Source: Rhizaria sp. SCN 62-66
Lineage: Eukaryota; Rhizaria, unplaced
Direction: 5' to 3'
Length of the DNA: 64,000 nucleotides
Assembly: GCA_001724265.1 (NCBI GenBank)
Contig: MEDY01000077.1
Span: 1-64,000 of the forward strand
The translations under genes and the position numbers were made by a program. Numbering within the stretch: the first letter of the stretch is position 1; every line of letters begins with the position of its first letter. Below the pieces are notes generated by a model. The model had not been told where the DNA came from and searched no databases. It saw nothing but the letters and a program-made list of their open reading frames with translations. Below are positions 30,501-45,500 of this stretch, piece after piece.

Positions 30501-33500
30501 GACCGCAATGTCGCTCCTGCGAGCACTTCTGCGGCTGCTCTTGATAACGTAGCCGCGGCTGTGGTCGCCGATGCAAGTCCGTCTGTGTCGACTTCGTCTC
30601 TGGCAACGAGCAACACTGGTGCTGAACCAAAAACCATCAGCACCACAGCTCCAAGCCTGTTAGACCTTGCCCTCATCACAACGACGCCAACAACATCCAA
30701 GCCCAACTTGGTCACCACCGGCAGCACTAACAACATCAGCAGCCCTGTCGGCCCCAATGCCAACATGAGTACCAGCAAGGCTGTGACTACGCCCTTTGAC
30801 CCGTTTACGCTCCTTTCAAGCGGCATCTTTATCGGCGCCGCCCCGCAGTTACTGAACCAGTGCCCAGGACCGGCCCTGGAGCTCCGCATGGTATCGGTTA
30901 TCTTTGCAGAGCTCGGCGCAGCGGCCGCGGCCACAGCCTCGGCGAACCCCGAGTCGTCGTATCTGAGCACTGCTTCCGGCGCAGCTACCGTTGGTCTCGG
31001 TGGGTCGCTGCGCCGTCGTCAGTCTGCCAACATCTCTGACACCACTGCTGAAAGGTTGTCGCTGGCCGGTGTTACAACAGAAGGCAGTGTGGTGCCGGTC
31101 TGGCGTGATGGCATCTTTGCTGGCATGTTCGGCGACGCGTACATCGAGAACACGTCCTTCGAAGGCGGTTTGATCTCGCCGTCGCTGCTCGTACTCGGCC
31201 ATGTGCTCGACCGGGTGCTGAAGTCACAGCGGTGGTGGCTCGATGACTGTATTTCCACGGACAATCTCACCGCTGTCGCCGCCGTGCGTGCAATGTTCAG
31301 CGCTGCGCTGCCGCTTTCGAAGCAGGTCGACCTCTGCACGAGCGCGAGCTCCATTCTGTACCCATTCCTGCATCGACTGCGTCACAGCATCATTACCATG
31401 CCGATCGGCGGCACTCTGATCCTGCCCGGCGGCTGGCGCACCGCGACCTCAGGCCACGCGCTCATCTACATTGTCGAGCGCGAGACCGCGTTGACATACC
31501 GGTTTGTGCTCTTGAATACTGGCGACGGTTTAGAGTACCATCCTGCCTCGGCGCATCAACCGCCCAAGATCAAGGTGCGCACTGCAATCGCGCTTGCGAA
31601 CATCCCCGTAGCGCGCATGGCTGACGAGGCTTGGTGGCTTGCGGTGTATCTCTTGTTCGTAAAGCCAACGCCCAGCAACGGCGCCGACCGGCTCTATCAG
31701 AAGTACCTGCCGTTGCTTGCCGGGAAGCCGCTCGCAGCTGCCATTGCCGAGACGTACTACGACAAGGCGCTGACGTGGCGCACGCCGCAGCGCGCCGGCA
31801 CATGCTACTTCCGTTGCGTGCTCGAGCTGCTTCGATACTCACTCCTCAAGGCGGGGCTGACTGAGCAGCAGGCGAAGCGTGTAAAGTTTGCGTGCAAGTA
31901 CGAGCTTATGCTGATGGCGCGCAACGACCTGGCCTGCGCACGCGCAGTTGCAAGCAGTGACAAACGTCTGATGCTGATCGCGTGTCGCCAGCTTGCGTAC
32001 ACGGCGGGCAAGGGCGCCGCTGCAGGGGTGTTTGCTGTGAGGCACTTGCACCGGGTGCTCACGCTGATCGAAGCCGTCTAGAAAAAGATCGTCCGTGTCG
32101 AGTGTTCTGATGAAGACAGCGCTGGCACTCTGCCGCCGCTGCTGGAGCTGGAGTCCACAGTGCTGCGCGGCGCGATTACGGTCGAGAATGTTCCGATCCA
32201 TGAAGCGACTGCGGCTGATACACAGTTCACGTCAGAGTCGCTGGGTGGGGCTGTGAATCTTAGCGCGACCGATCGCGCTGCGGGCGACGAAGGTGAAGCC
32301 ACTGAGCGAACCGAAGACGACGACCTCGCCGTGAAGGCAATGTTAGTGTCGCCTGCTGATGACCAGCAGCAAAAGCACCTGGGTAAGAGCGGCGCGCATG
32401 ATAAGACGACTGTGAAAATTGACAATTCGAGCCTTTCTGCGAGTAGCGATGTTAAGCACGATGATGACAGTAAAGACAAGTCGGAAGTGAAGCCGCCTGC
32501 CACAGAAGCTAAGCCACGTCAACACGGGTACACTAAGTCAAGTGAGCAAGCCACGATCGCTGCAGTGCTGTCGGGAGATGTTCCGGTAGAGTCGGGCACT
32601 GCCTCAGCTGCGGCGCCTTCAGTAGTCCTTGTTCAGCCTGCAAGCAGTCGCGCTGCAAAGGCTTGCGGTGATGCTGCTGATAGGACCTCAGGTGTAAACG
32701 ATGATGACGGTGAGAAAATTGTCGTTCACGGAATTGAAGATAGTGTTGAGTCGTATCAGCAAGGCACTGCGACGCTGTTGCAACACCCTGGTAGTATGAC
32801 ACCGACGACGACAGCGTCTGAGATTCCCTCAGGTGCAGCGGTCAGCAGTAGCTCGGCACCCTCTGCCGAAGACAATACAACTGCGCTGGATATTGCGACG
32901 GGTACTGCCGCTTCCAGTCGTGAAGACAACGCGGTTACAACTGAAGAGGACACTATTCTGACACCTCAGGAGCCCCGGCCGCAACCACTCAGCGGGAAAG
33001 GCACGAGCGCAAGCGCTGCAACTCCCGTTGGAGATGCGAACAAAGAACCCGCAAATAGTAGTGGCAATAGCTCCAAGAGTGAGAGTGCGGTCTATGCGTG
33101 GGCGCAGCATCCGCTTTTTACACACCTGCTCCGCACTGAGGGTGTTGAAGGCCTTGCTGGCACAGCTGAACCCGACACTGCTTACTTGCCGGTCGATTTC
33201 CTTCAGTTGCGCACTCGGCGGTGTCGCACAGTCACACAAGTTTTAGATACTCTACGCCAGTGTGACTCTATACTGTCGTTGCTGTTCACACAGCGTGAAG
33301 GGATTAAGTGGGTGCCCGCGCGTGTTATCGCGACCGTGCAACACGTGCTACTCGATCTCCTGCCTCTCCCAACCCCAGGTACGCAATTGTGACGTTTTTC
33401 TTTGGTATTGCTTTCTTTGGTATTGCATCACCGTTTTTTTTTAAGTCTAACTCAGTTTCTCACATCTTCAACGTTAAATCTGGTTTTCTTCTTTGTGCGT

Positions 33501-36500
33501 AGGCGACTCGGAATGTGTATGGACTGGCGTGGATGTCCCTGGCGTGAGCACAGTGACTTATTCGGATCAGCTCGCTCTCCTGCAGATTCTTGTTCGCATC
33601 GCTGAGCATTTCACCGCCGCCAGTTTTAGTTACGAGGCGACGCGTGACTATCATGGCTCGTGTATCACCATCGCAGCCGCCCTCGCGATGTTTGCGGATG
33701 CAATCATCCGCAAGATCCCCACGGACCGCACGTCACTGCTCACGCGCCACCTGCTCGGCCGCGGGTTCGCGCGCGCTATCTACGCGCAGCACTATGGCCG
33801 CGCCGTGGCCGCTGCTGCCACAGCGCGCGCTGCTGGGGATGAAGCGACTGCGAATGAGCACGAGCGTGCTGCACGTTGGTGGCTGCACGCGAGTGAGACA
33901 AACGCAAAGGGCAAGAATACGACGCATGCTTACAAGGACAAGACAGATGCTCATGGTGCCGCTGCGGAGAAGCAGCAGGGAAAGATGCTGCCGCCGTTTC
34001 AGGGCGAATGCAGCGTCACTGATAGCGAATATGCGCACGCACCCTACGGCCTTGACCTCAGCGCATATGTGCGTCAGTCTCAGGTCTGTGAGAGCGCGTT
34101 TCCTGCTGCTATGGTTGGCCGCAACGCGATTGTGAACTACTTCCGCTCCATTGCGGTGCCTGTCGAAAATCGGATTTTTTGCTGGGAGGTACTCTCCGAC
34201 GGTGTGCCGGAAGAGTCGACGACAGAGCTGTTGCGCCACATCTGCTCCGCAACGCATTTCCCTTTAACTGCTCTGACGCAATATGCGGCGTCGGATGGCG
34301 TTCCGACGCATGCGCACGCGCGTCAGTGGCACCACCTGGTTGTGCGGCAGTTCCCTGAGTTTGCGCTCTATCGTGATATTTCAGTGCACTTTAAGCTCAG
34401 CCTCCTCGCTGATCGTGGGCAGATCCCCGTGCGGCCTGATTATGATCATCGCGATGCGCGGATTGAGTTTGTGCTTGACGGTGGCGGCTTGTATTTCGAC
34501 ATGTACGCATTTGGCCGCCGGCTGGACTTATCGTCAGCGGCGGGTGTTTCATTCACCTCAGCGGCGACAGCAGCAACTCTAGGTCACTCGGTGCAAGGCT
34601 CCAAGTCTTTACTCGGGCTCAGCTCGCTTTCCTCAAGCGGTGTGTCTGGCCCACTGCGGTTGATCATCGCGCCAGACACGGTGTGTATAGGCGTTGTAAG
34701 CACTGCTGCAGCTGAGGCCGCGACGTGGGCTGCGGTCATCAACGCGCAGAAAGCAAGCACGGACACGATCAAGCATGCAATGACAGGCTCACCGAAGGTT
34801 ACTGCTGAGAACGCGTTTGATAGTGTGGATATCACGACATCGGGTGATGTGAATTTTCCATCTGTGTCAGCGACTGCTGTCGGCGCAAACCCAACTCGCG
34901 AGGCTGCAATTGCTGCAGCAGCCGTGGCGTCCGCAATTGCTGCTGCAACTGCGACCACTGCGGGTGCTGGCCCAACTGATGCTCGAGTCTCAAATCTAGC
35001 CACAGATGCAAACAGTGTGAACCCGGTCGATGCCGCGGCGAGTGCGGGTGTAGCGAGCACTGGTCAGCTTGCTAGCCATGGTGGTATTGGTGCGAGCGAT
35101 AGGGAACACAACGGCAACGGCTCAACCAGCAATCTTTGCGCATTGAATTCTGCTGGTGACACATATGTGGGCTCAGACACACCGTCACCCGGCATCAGCT
35201 CGTCGGACTCTGGTGCCGGCAACGGCGGTGACCATGAAAACGACGCCGGGTCTGGGCTGCCGCTGGCAAGGTTGGCTTCAGCAGGTGGCGACTCTCCTCG
35301 ACTGTCCCCAGAGCCCGGCCCTGTCATCGACAACTCTTTCACAACTCCGCCTCCCCCCTTGCCGATCATGCTGCTGGACACAGAGGTGAGCTCTGTACCA
35401 TATTATGAACAAGGTGACAAAGATGCATCAACGGTGCCTTTATTCGGCTCAATGGCGTTTGCGCATGGCGGTGTTTTTTCACTCCCCGGTACAGATATGG
35501 TTACGGAGACTGCCGCTCACTTCCAGACTTGGGGAAATGACAACGCCGGTAACAATGCGTCTCATAACGGCGGGCCATCATTGTCAGGATCAAAACTTTC
35601 GAGGAAGTTGTTCACCAATCGTGGTGATAATCTTGGCAGCGCCCAGATGCCTAGTTTGCGCGCGATGACTGCGTCAACCTCGGCCGCTGCCGATGTTGCC
35701 GCCACATCAGTTGCCGTTGCCGCGGCGGCTGCCAGTCGCGAGGGTGGCGGGGCTCTCTACTTGCCAGTCGCAGACTCAGAGATCTTGCTTTCATATCTCA
35801 ACGTGCCCTACCTGCGACTGCCATTATTACTGCAGTTCTTCGCGCGCGAGGACCGTGTACAGTACTTGCAGTCTATCGCTGCACAGACGTTGCTAGATGC
35901 GGCCACGTTTGAGCCTGGTGGTGTGCAAGTGCGCCCACAGTCAGCGCTTGCTCATCCGCATTCTCACGACTACTACAGTGGCGCCGCTGTCAAGTCTGTT
36001 CAGCCTCCTGCAAATGCATCAAAGACCACCGCAGCCCAGTTCACCGTTGGAGCAGACGCTCATGCGGTCCTAAGTCAAAGTGACATCTTGCCAACAGAAG
36101 AGTGGCTTGTTCCAACTTACAATCGCGCACTGCTAACTACGCCGTTTGGCCTGCTGATGAACGAACTTGTGACGTCCCCAAGTGGTGTACTTCGTCCTAT
36201 CCGTAGGATTCTGACAACGGCGCTTGATCTTCAAGCTGCAGACGCAGTGGTTGATGCGCCAACCATTGCACTGGTGCTCTACGCAATTCGCCTCGCTGGT
36301 AAAGTGAACAACTATGTCGTTTACTTGACCACTGAACTCGCGCGCGACCCATGTGCACAACGCGTGCTGGCGTTGTCAAACATTGCGGTCACACCAGCAG
36401 CGCTCGTCATGTTGCGTCGTGAAGGTGCGGCTCTGATGAAGTTGCTGACGACACGCGCGTTCGACACGCTTGGTGACTGGACAAAGCGAGTCGAGTCAGC

Positions 36501-39500
36501 CTTCGGGCGCGACTCGAACGTCACGCGGCTGAACGAGCTCACGGTATTGCTGTGCCGCCTTCAAGCGCACCGCATTGTGATTGGGAGGAACGTAGCGAGG
36601 TTTCTATACACCCCATCGTTTGCAGTTGACGTTATCTCGAGTGTAACTACAATGTGCTTGCGGTCGTCCAGCATTAGCGGTGTTGCTGCTGGCACTTGGC
36701 GTGACCGTGCAGCCTCAGCGTTAGCGGCCGCGATGGCGACTGCAGCTGCCGACACAGTTGCATACCGCAAGGACGACATTACTGTTGCTAGCATGAACGC
36801 CAACGGCAACGCTACCACTCACACAAACCCCCTGAGCACAACAGTGAACACAAACCACGCGAACCTCGATGACCTTTCATCATCGGGTGTTCCAAGCGTG
36901 TTCTCAGCTGCTGGTGCGTACGGCAGTCCTGACGGTGGCGGCTTGACCTTTACGCAGATCGTCAACTCGACCGGTCTTTGCATGCATGAGCTCGTCTTAG
37001 CTGAAGTCGTTCAATCAAAGCGCCGTGTTGTGTGCCGGTATATTGCATCACTGCCTCACGACGTCGCATGTGCAATCCTAGACGCGTGTGTGCGTATAAC
37101 GACGGGCACAGGAACCAAGGAGCACGCGCGCATGCCGGACGGCAGCCTAGTTCCGCCACTTGAGAACAACTGGGGTTTTATCCCAGGACCGCACAATCGT
37201 GGCCGGTTTAAGATCATCGACACCACCGATAACCCTGAAGTCCAAGGCCTCGCGCCAGCGCCTGCAGAGACCGATGCACAAGCAGCCGAGCAAGGGCAGC
37301 AAAGACTCGTGAGCAAGGAGAGCGCGTCCTTGGTGCTTGACAGACAACGGTGGCAGCGCCAGTGGCGGGTGCCCGAAGGCGCAACGCCGAGAGCAAAGCC
37401 TGGCCAGACCGAGTCGACTGCGACTCGCTTTTTTGTGTCTCAGTCTGGTAGCAGCGGCAGTAGCGTTGAGAGCGCTGTAGCGCCGGTTGTCGCGATTGCG
37501 GGGCCCACAGCTCCAAAGGTGAACATTGCTGGCGCCGTGGCTGCAGCGGCGCTTCACCAGCCTCTGCTGACTGTGCGGCCTAGCAGGGTTGAAGATGCCG
37601 CGACGCAATATGGTATTGCAACCCCGTGCTATCATGCGCCCATGCAGATCAAAGCTGGTGACCACAAAATCAAAGGCAAACGCAAGAGTAAGCGCAAGGA
37701 CAAATCTAAGGACAAGGGCAAAGATCTGACTGAGACTGCGACTGACAGTAAGCGTGGCTCTGCCGGAGCTGAAGCTAGGCCGTCAATGCCAGCGCCAGAC
37801 TTGGCAGCAGCACGCTCGCAGTCACTCCACCAGCAACTCTCACCTGCGTTTCTGAGCTCTATGTTTGAAGTCAAGCCGCTACTTTCGTGCCGGCAGCCAT
37901 CGTTCGAGACGCCACACTGGCGCTTTAGTCGTGACGGCAAGACGATGCAGTCGTCATCATCACTACAGCCACCATCTTTAATGGCGCATGGCACAGCGAG
38001 CGCTGCCACGGCGACTGGTGTTATTGCGCTAAGCAGCCGTGGCTCTTTAACCGGGAGTACGAGGAGGTTTTTTGCAGATGATCTTAACACTCCGCGGATG
38101 GGGGCGGCCGCTGCAACGACAAAGAGTGCCTTCAAACTGGTTTCTAAACATGCAGCTAGCGCGGTTCCTCCTGATCAGCAGCCAAGAAGTGACCAAATCC
38201 TCATGGATGCTTCCAGCAATGGCAGATCAATTGCGAAGGCTGGTGCGAATGCACCGGCCGATGACAGCGGTATTGTTATGCTGAGCCCGAGTGCAATTGA
38301 CAATGAGAGCCGGACACCGTCGCCACTTGATCTCGCGCACAGCCATGCACAGTAGCCGGCGCAATCAAGTCTGACTGAGCATGTGCATGCTGCCACTATG
38401 TCCGAGGTGGAATCAGGCTCAGATTACGAGGACGGAATCATCGAAGAAGAGGAGGAAGAAGACGAAGACGCAGACGAAAGCCATGCCCGCGAACTTCACC
38501 GTGGCTATAGTTTCTCGTTTCCGCAAGAGTCATCGAAGCCGCAGCAGCACGACCTGGTTGATTCGACAACAGCCAGTCGCGGCGCACTGTCCAGCCCTGA
38601 TCAGGAGAAACTGACCCCGTTTGGTATGGGCATTGACGACTGTTGCGATCCGTATGACCCGTTCTTCGATCCCGAAGACGGCGAAGACTCTGAGGACGAG
38701 AGCTTTGCGTCGCTGTACATGCACCCCAACATTCACGACACGACTCACCACGGAATTGCGACGTATCTAGGCCTTGGTATGCCTAAGAATGCTGATAGCA
38801 GCGGCTCTCGCAGCTCTGCTCCAAAGGCACATTGTCCGACGCTGCGGCCTCCAGACATCCCAGTCGCACGTGGCGGCGCTTCGACCCTTGAGATCAACCT
38901 CCAGACCGGTGAGCTGACAGTGAAGGTCCGCCACATCAAGGCTCTCCCGCCCGCGTACCATGCCACCGCGCGCGCCTTGTTCGGCACGGCAGAGCTGCAG
39001 TGTGCCACTCTGTCGTCTGCGCAACACCGCGAACTGCTTCACCTTGTCGGCAGGCATCATTTTGCGGCGAAGTGGACCCCGGACCCCACAGTGTGCCCGC
39101 ACACATGTCTCCGACCGTACTCACGCAGCGCGCTGACTGCCGCGGAAGAGTGGCTAGAGCCAGTATTGGATCCAGTGATTAACGCACGTGGTTCTGCGTT
39201 TTCTGACTTGCGCGAGTACGTTCTCATGATGCCGACCGAGACTCTCTCGCCCACAGCGAATGTCGCGAAGCTAGAGCTGCTGCATCCCTCGAAGGGGCTT
39301 TGGAAGGAGATTTACGCGATCAAGGACCGCAGCACAGTCCATGTATACGACGTATTCTCGCATGGCCGTCGTCGCCACAGGCGGCTCACCTTTTGCACGG
39401 ATAACCGCCTGAGTCTGCGCGACATGGACGCGTCAACAGCGAGCCGCGATGAGCCGTGGGCTGACTGGGAGCGCCATTCTGCCGGTGACCCATCTGCGAC

Positions 39501-42500
39501 GCTAAACAATACGGTCACGATCACATATGTTCGCGACCACAAGTTGCGGACGAACTTTAGCGGGACGTATGAGCGCCACGTGGAGCCTGAGGCATTACAG
39601 GGCGTCTTACCTGCAGCGCTTGTTGACGCATATGTGTTTTGGCAAGATGAGCATGACACGATCCGCGGCTATCCCGTCACAATCACGCATCCGTTGACGT
39701 ATCTGTACATCCGCATTTTGCCTGCGCACAGTGCGGCGAGCAACAAGGTTTCCGGGGGCATTGGAGCCGGCGCCATCGTTGCGCGCCGCATCATGACTCC
39801 GGCGCAGACGCGGGCATTCACGCGCACAGCTGATGCGGAGGCCAAGGCTGCGGCCGCAGCGGCCACAGCTGCGGCCGCAGCTGCGGCGACTGCTCTTGCA
39901 GCATGTAGGAAGGATGGCAAGAGCAAAAGTAAGAGCGGCTCTGCCTCTGCGAGTGATAACAAACCTCCAGCCGCAGCCACTGCGACGACTGCTGAGACTG
40001 CGATTAATGTCGTTTTAGCTCCTGCAGCAACCGCTGAGGAGACAACTGAGTCCTCGAGCACTGACGACGAAAGCGAAGACAGTGAACCCGGTGCGTACCC
40101 GCGTGGTAACACGCGGCGTCGTTCTAACTCGCGTGTTCGGGCACGGTCGCGCTCACGCGCGCGCTCACATGCCGGCCGCAACGTTTCTCAGGGCCCGTCG
40201 CAGCCCGCAACAGCTCCGCCGGGCCACACCGCGGCTGCTGTGCAACAACAGCAGCAGCAGTTAGGTGATACTGGTGATGCTGTAGATGTTGATCTTGACA
40301 GCACTCTTGATGAAGGCGTGTCCTATTCTAACGAGGTTTTCTTGGTTAACTCTCTGTACGCTCCTCGCAATAGTTTTCTGTACAGTCTCGTGAGTGTGTT
40401 GACAAGGATTGAGCGTATGGGATACATCCTCGTTTGGACACGCACGCGTCCTCCGGAGCTCGACACTTACTTTAGCGACAACGACAACAATCACGCGGAC
40501 GACGCTGCTGGCAAAGGCGCTCACTCAGACGCGAGTGCAAGTGTGAACACAGCTGGGAAGACAGAGCCCACGACTCCGTCGATTGATCACATTGCTTTGC
40601 CGCGCCTGCAGCTATCGTTTAGTGCGCGCCGCAACCATCACGGTGAGCTGCGGCTATACTGCCGCGAGCATCCCGAATTCTTCATCTCCAACTTCCGTTC
40701 CGAAGGATTGTATCAACTGCTTCGCGGCATCCCACACTCGCTGCTGCTCTCGACCAACCACCACAGCTACCACTTGCTTGTCCCTCTAGTCCGGCTGTAC
40801 CGGCCGCAGATCGCATGCTGTCCATTTTCGACGGAGCTAGTGCTCTCATATGCGCGCACAGATAGCTTTTTTGGCTCACAGACGCGGTTTGTGATGTATC
40901 CTGTGCATACGACTCTGAGCTTCCTCTTCACACCAACGTTAGCATCCGGCTTATATCTACTGGCCTTGCGCCTATTCCACCGTCGTCTAGATGAGGCTGT
41001 TGCGTTGATTGCATCAACAGCAACCGATGAGCGTCTGCGCAGTGATGAGCGCGCAATTTTTGCGATGTTAGGCGAGATTAGCAACGATCACCACCCTGAC
41101 ACACACGCGTGCCGTCTGCTTCTTTCGATTGCCACGATGGACTCGGACATTAAGTGGCCCTGGTCGCTGTCGACAGAGTATCACCATTACGTTAAAAAGC
41201 TGCAGCACGTCTCCGCTGTGTGCCGCCTTACGACTAGCGCAGAGTTGCTCATTGGCGAGCGAGTAACGGCAGTGCCGACGATCACACGCGCTGGCGACAT
41301 TGCGAACGCATCCGTGAACACCGGCAATGACGCGCCATTGATGGTTCTACGCAATCTTGCTACTCAACTATACTTGCGCTCAGTCAAGGAGCCTCTGGCT
41401 TCGTGTAGGAGAAAGTACGACGCCAACTGCGGCCTAACTTTCGAGGTGTTGCGTCACCGGTCGAGTGACAACGATCCTGATCCTGAGATTGTTGCGATCA
41501 AGTCGCCGTTCAATGAGTACCTCGCACTGCCAAAGCTCTACGGGTATTTACATGAAGACGCCGGAGCGTACACCGTTGAAAACGCGACCAACAATCTTAA
41601 AGACGATGAGTCTGACAGTGACGATGATGAGAGCGACGCCCAGTTTGCGACACTGTTTCTCACTGGGGCCTTCACTGATAACTTTGAAGCGCGGAATCAA
41701 AAGATCAGGAAAAGCCAGACGACGAAGCCATGGCAGGATGAGAGCGTTGATGTCACCGATTACAACGCGTCTCTTAGTGAAGAAGGGCGCTTTGAGTGGA
41801 TTAATCCCCTTGGAGGCACGATTCCTGATCGCTGCCGCTTTTTGCTTCACCACATTGGTAGTGACAGCAATGGCTACCCTGTTGTTGCACTGCAAGGTCT
41901 CCGCAATGATGGCAGTGGTCATAGCAGGCCGAGCTATCTTGCTTTCACTCGCAGGCGGCTTGATTTAACCGCAGCGCGCGCCAGCCAGCCCAGTGCATCC
42001 GCTGCATCTGCTCCTGCTTCAGGTGGCGGCAGCAACAATAACGATGGCGATAATAGTTCCGACTACAGCGGGAGTTACAACGCTGCTGTTACTGCGCGTG
42101 AGTCGGACGAAGCATTGGTTGTGATCTCGCACAAGCTTGACAACTCCGCGCTGTTTCTGTTTGCGCCTCGCTCCTACGTTGTGCCACCTCCGGCAATTGT
42201 ACGCAACCGCTTCGCGTATCTCAAGGCTGTTTGCAGCGGACAAAGCAGTGTTGCAGTTGTCTATGACAGTTGCCCGACGCTGGAGCTTGCCAAAGACGAG
42301 ATCTTTACGGGCGACGTAATCAGCAAAGGCGCGTGGATTGCTGGAGTTCATTGTGCCGCCACTGCGACCGGGGACACCGAAGCACTTGCGGATCGCAGGT
42401 TTAAGAGTATAAGCAGCAAAACGGGCATCTACGCGCCCAAGGCGTCTTGTGAGCGGGAAGCGGCTATGGAATCTCCCGAGTGGTACCTGCGCCCCGACAC

Positions 42501-45500
42501 ACTCACGATCTCGCGAAACAACAACCTCATTGTGAACACCAGCACCGGACCTGTCATCAACACTGACACTGACTCTGATACGCGAGCCAAACATTCTGGC
42601 ATAACGGTGTGTAGTCCATCAAGTGTACGTGCTGTTCCTGAGACGCCGACGCTTCCGCTGGGTGAGTTCCTCGGACCGACTCCGTTACACTCCCCGCTAG
42701 AGAGGCATCCCGAGCAGCAAGAAGACGTGCGTACTATTGCTGGCTTTTACTCAGAGTCGATGTCTGACTCTGTCGTTGAGTCTCTAGCGAGTTCAAGGTC
42801 TGTCACCTCTGACACAGACGCAAGATCTGAGATTGACGCTGACTCAGACTCAGTCGCCGAATCGGACACCACTGTCGCGAGTTATACGTCGAGCATTGTC
42901 GGCTTGCATGCGTCCGCAGTCGCCAATCCAGCTTTCCAGCGCGGCCTAACTTCCCTCGTCCCGCCACTCTCTCGCGCTCGGCTCAGTCGGCTTCCGCGCC
43001 CGTCGTGGCCGGCGTATGCTGACGGCACGTTTCTCACTGCGTCCGCTGCTGTATTAAAGCGACTGACTCTGAAGCCCACGCTGGCAAGTGCATTCAGGCA
43101 AGGTGAAGCTGTGACTGAATACTTGCTCCAGAGCCGGTTCCACACGGCGAGTCTGGCGAACAGGTTTCAAACCGATGCGGGCTACGGATTCCTGTCCTTG
43201 TACGACATGTTGAGGGGTGCGACCAAGCAAAGCGTGACTGACCGCAACAACACGCGCACTGTCGCGCTGTTAGTGATGCTTGAACTACCGTTAATGTACG
43301 CACAGGGCCCGTTGGAGTCACTGTTGCATATCATTGCAGTCAACCCCCAGATTGGACCCTTGTTGCCACAGTACGACCCAGAGGCCGGTGACTTAGGTCT
43401 TGGGGATATCAACACAAGTGAAGTTGGAACTTCTGATACAAAGGCTACATTACCAGCGCCAAATGTCACAACAGCGACAAGTGCGGCGCCGGCAGCATCA
43501 GTTCCCGAGACGAGTGCGACTCGACATGGACGCTCCCGGTCACCAGTTCACATTGGCTCTCGAGGAAGCCCGCTATCGCAGCCACAGCCTCGGCAATCGT
43601 CAACACACACTCGTCACACACAAGGCATTGGTGCTGTTGCAATCAATCCACAAGACGCGTTCACGCGTCCTGCGCCGCCTGGCACGTTTCCCGTTGTTTC
43701 TGGTTCCAACACACTAGCTCCGCCGACACGCGGTGCGCAAGGCCTGCGTCAGCGCCCCACGCCGCTGGTCATATCTCCATACGGTGGTGCAACTAAGGGG
43801 GCAAAGAGCGTGACGGCAGCAGCAACTCCCGCATCAGTCGGAAAGCCCGTCCACGCACGAAGTGCGACGGTCGCACCAACGCCGTCACGGCTGACGTACC
43901 CTGTGATCACTGCCACTGGTGTGGGCGACGTGACCGCCGGACTCGGCGACCATCGCGTGCTTTCAGTCATTCCTATTACGCACAACACAGCGCGCGCATC
44001 CCCACCCGTGTCGTACACGTACAGCTTTTTCCGTGCGATCCGCGCCGTTCTGATCGCGGAGCACCGGCGGGGCGGGCTGATGTGGCCTCGTTCCTGGGAC
44101 CAGACGCCGCGCTGGCCGCAGCCGCCGACGTCGGTGCTTGTGGGGTGGGCGCGTGGCGCGCTTGATGTTACTGCAACTGATGCATTAACACCCACAGAGC
44201 CCACAGCAGCGGCAGCTGCAGCTGCAGCAGTGGTCCAGGTCGGAGCCCCGGAGGCGCTGGTAGCAACAGCAGCCGCTGAAAAGCTTGTTGGTGAAGAAGC
44301 ATCTAGGCCTGCGGGCTCGGGTTTACTGCGAGTGCGGCCATCATTCAAGCGCAGAGGCACGTATCTTGCGTGTACTTGTAAGGGCCTGACAAAGCCCGCA
44401 GGTAACGGACTACGGTACGCGGTTGCGGTAAGCTCTGCACCGTTTCAAAGCGCGCTGCCTGCTGTTGACGCAACCACGTTGGCCGAAGACACTGTTAAAC
44501 AGACGGTTGGCTCTAAGGCCACGGGTAGCTCGAAGTTGAAAGGGCTGTTGATCGACCAACGCTCAGTAGCAGCTTCTGATCTTAGCTTACCTGCAAGTCT
44601 CGGTGCATTGCAAGCGCAGCAGCAGCAACAGGCACAGCAGCTGCAGGAGCCACAGCAACAAGAACAGCAACAGTCACCGCAGAGCATGTTAGAAACGGCA
44701 ATGCCGTTGTTGCAACCGCAGCACTCCGCACCGATGACGCCTCCACCGGGGTCTCAGACGCCGAACACAGCAGCTGTCGCTCCTCTCAGCGGCGGCTCTG
44801 GTGATAGCAGTGGTTCGCAATCGCCTGCGTTGTCATTGCAGCGATCGCGCTCCATCACAATTGCAGAACTTGCGACGATTAACAAATCGCCGTTGCCAGA
44901 TGAGTATGATGCAACTGGCGATCCGCTAGCCCCCATCGCGACAATATGCACAAGCACTGTGACGCCGTCACCTGATGTGCCCGGTCGTCATTCTGGTCTA
45001 CATCCCGCAGTTGTCACTGCGGCGCCAGCTCCCAGCATTAACATCGACGCTGCTTTCAAACACAGCGCTGCAGCAGCGGGCGCACCTGCCGCCCAGAGCG
45101 ATATCAAGGGCGAGTTTGGCTCGGTCGCGGCGACCAGCGGTGGGAGCAGCGGCGGCAGCAGGGCGCTGTGGGTGAACCGCACCACGCGCTCTGCCATTCG
45201 CCCCGTGCAATCTCTCGTCAATCTCGTCGAGCTCACAGTAACCAAAGGTGACCGCCGTGGCCGCACGCCTAAGCACGTTGGGACGATTGACTGGGGTCAG
45301 CAATCGGGCGACGGCGATGTTGAGAGCACGCCCAGCGACGGCAGTGAGGGTGAGAGTGAAAGCGAGAGTGGCCGTCAGCGTGCACGTGAAGGTGAAGGCG
45401 AGTGTGCCTACTGCGCTCTTCGTCGGGAGCGTGCTCGTCAACGCCACGCCAAGCGCGCCAGTCTTAGCGTTGGTGATCTCTCCGCAGGCGCCGTCACAAC

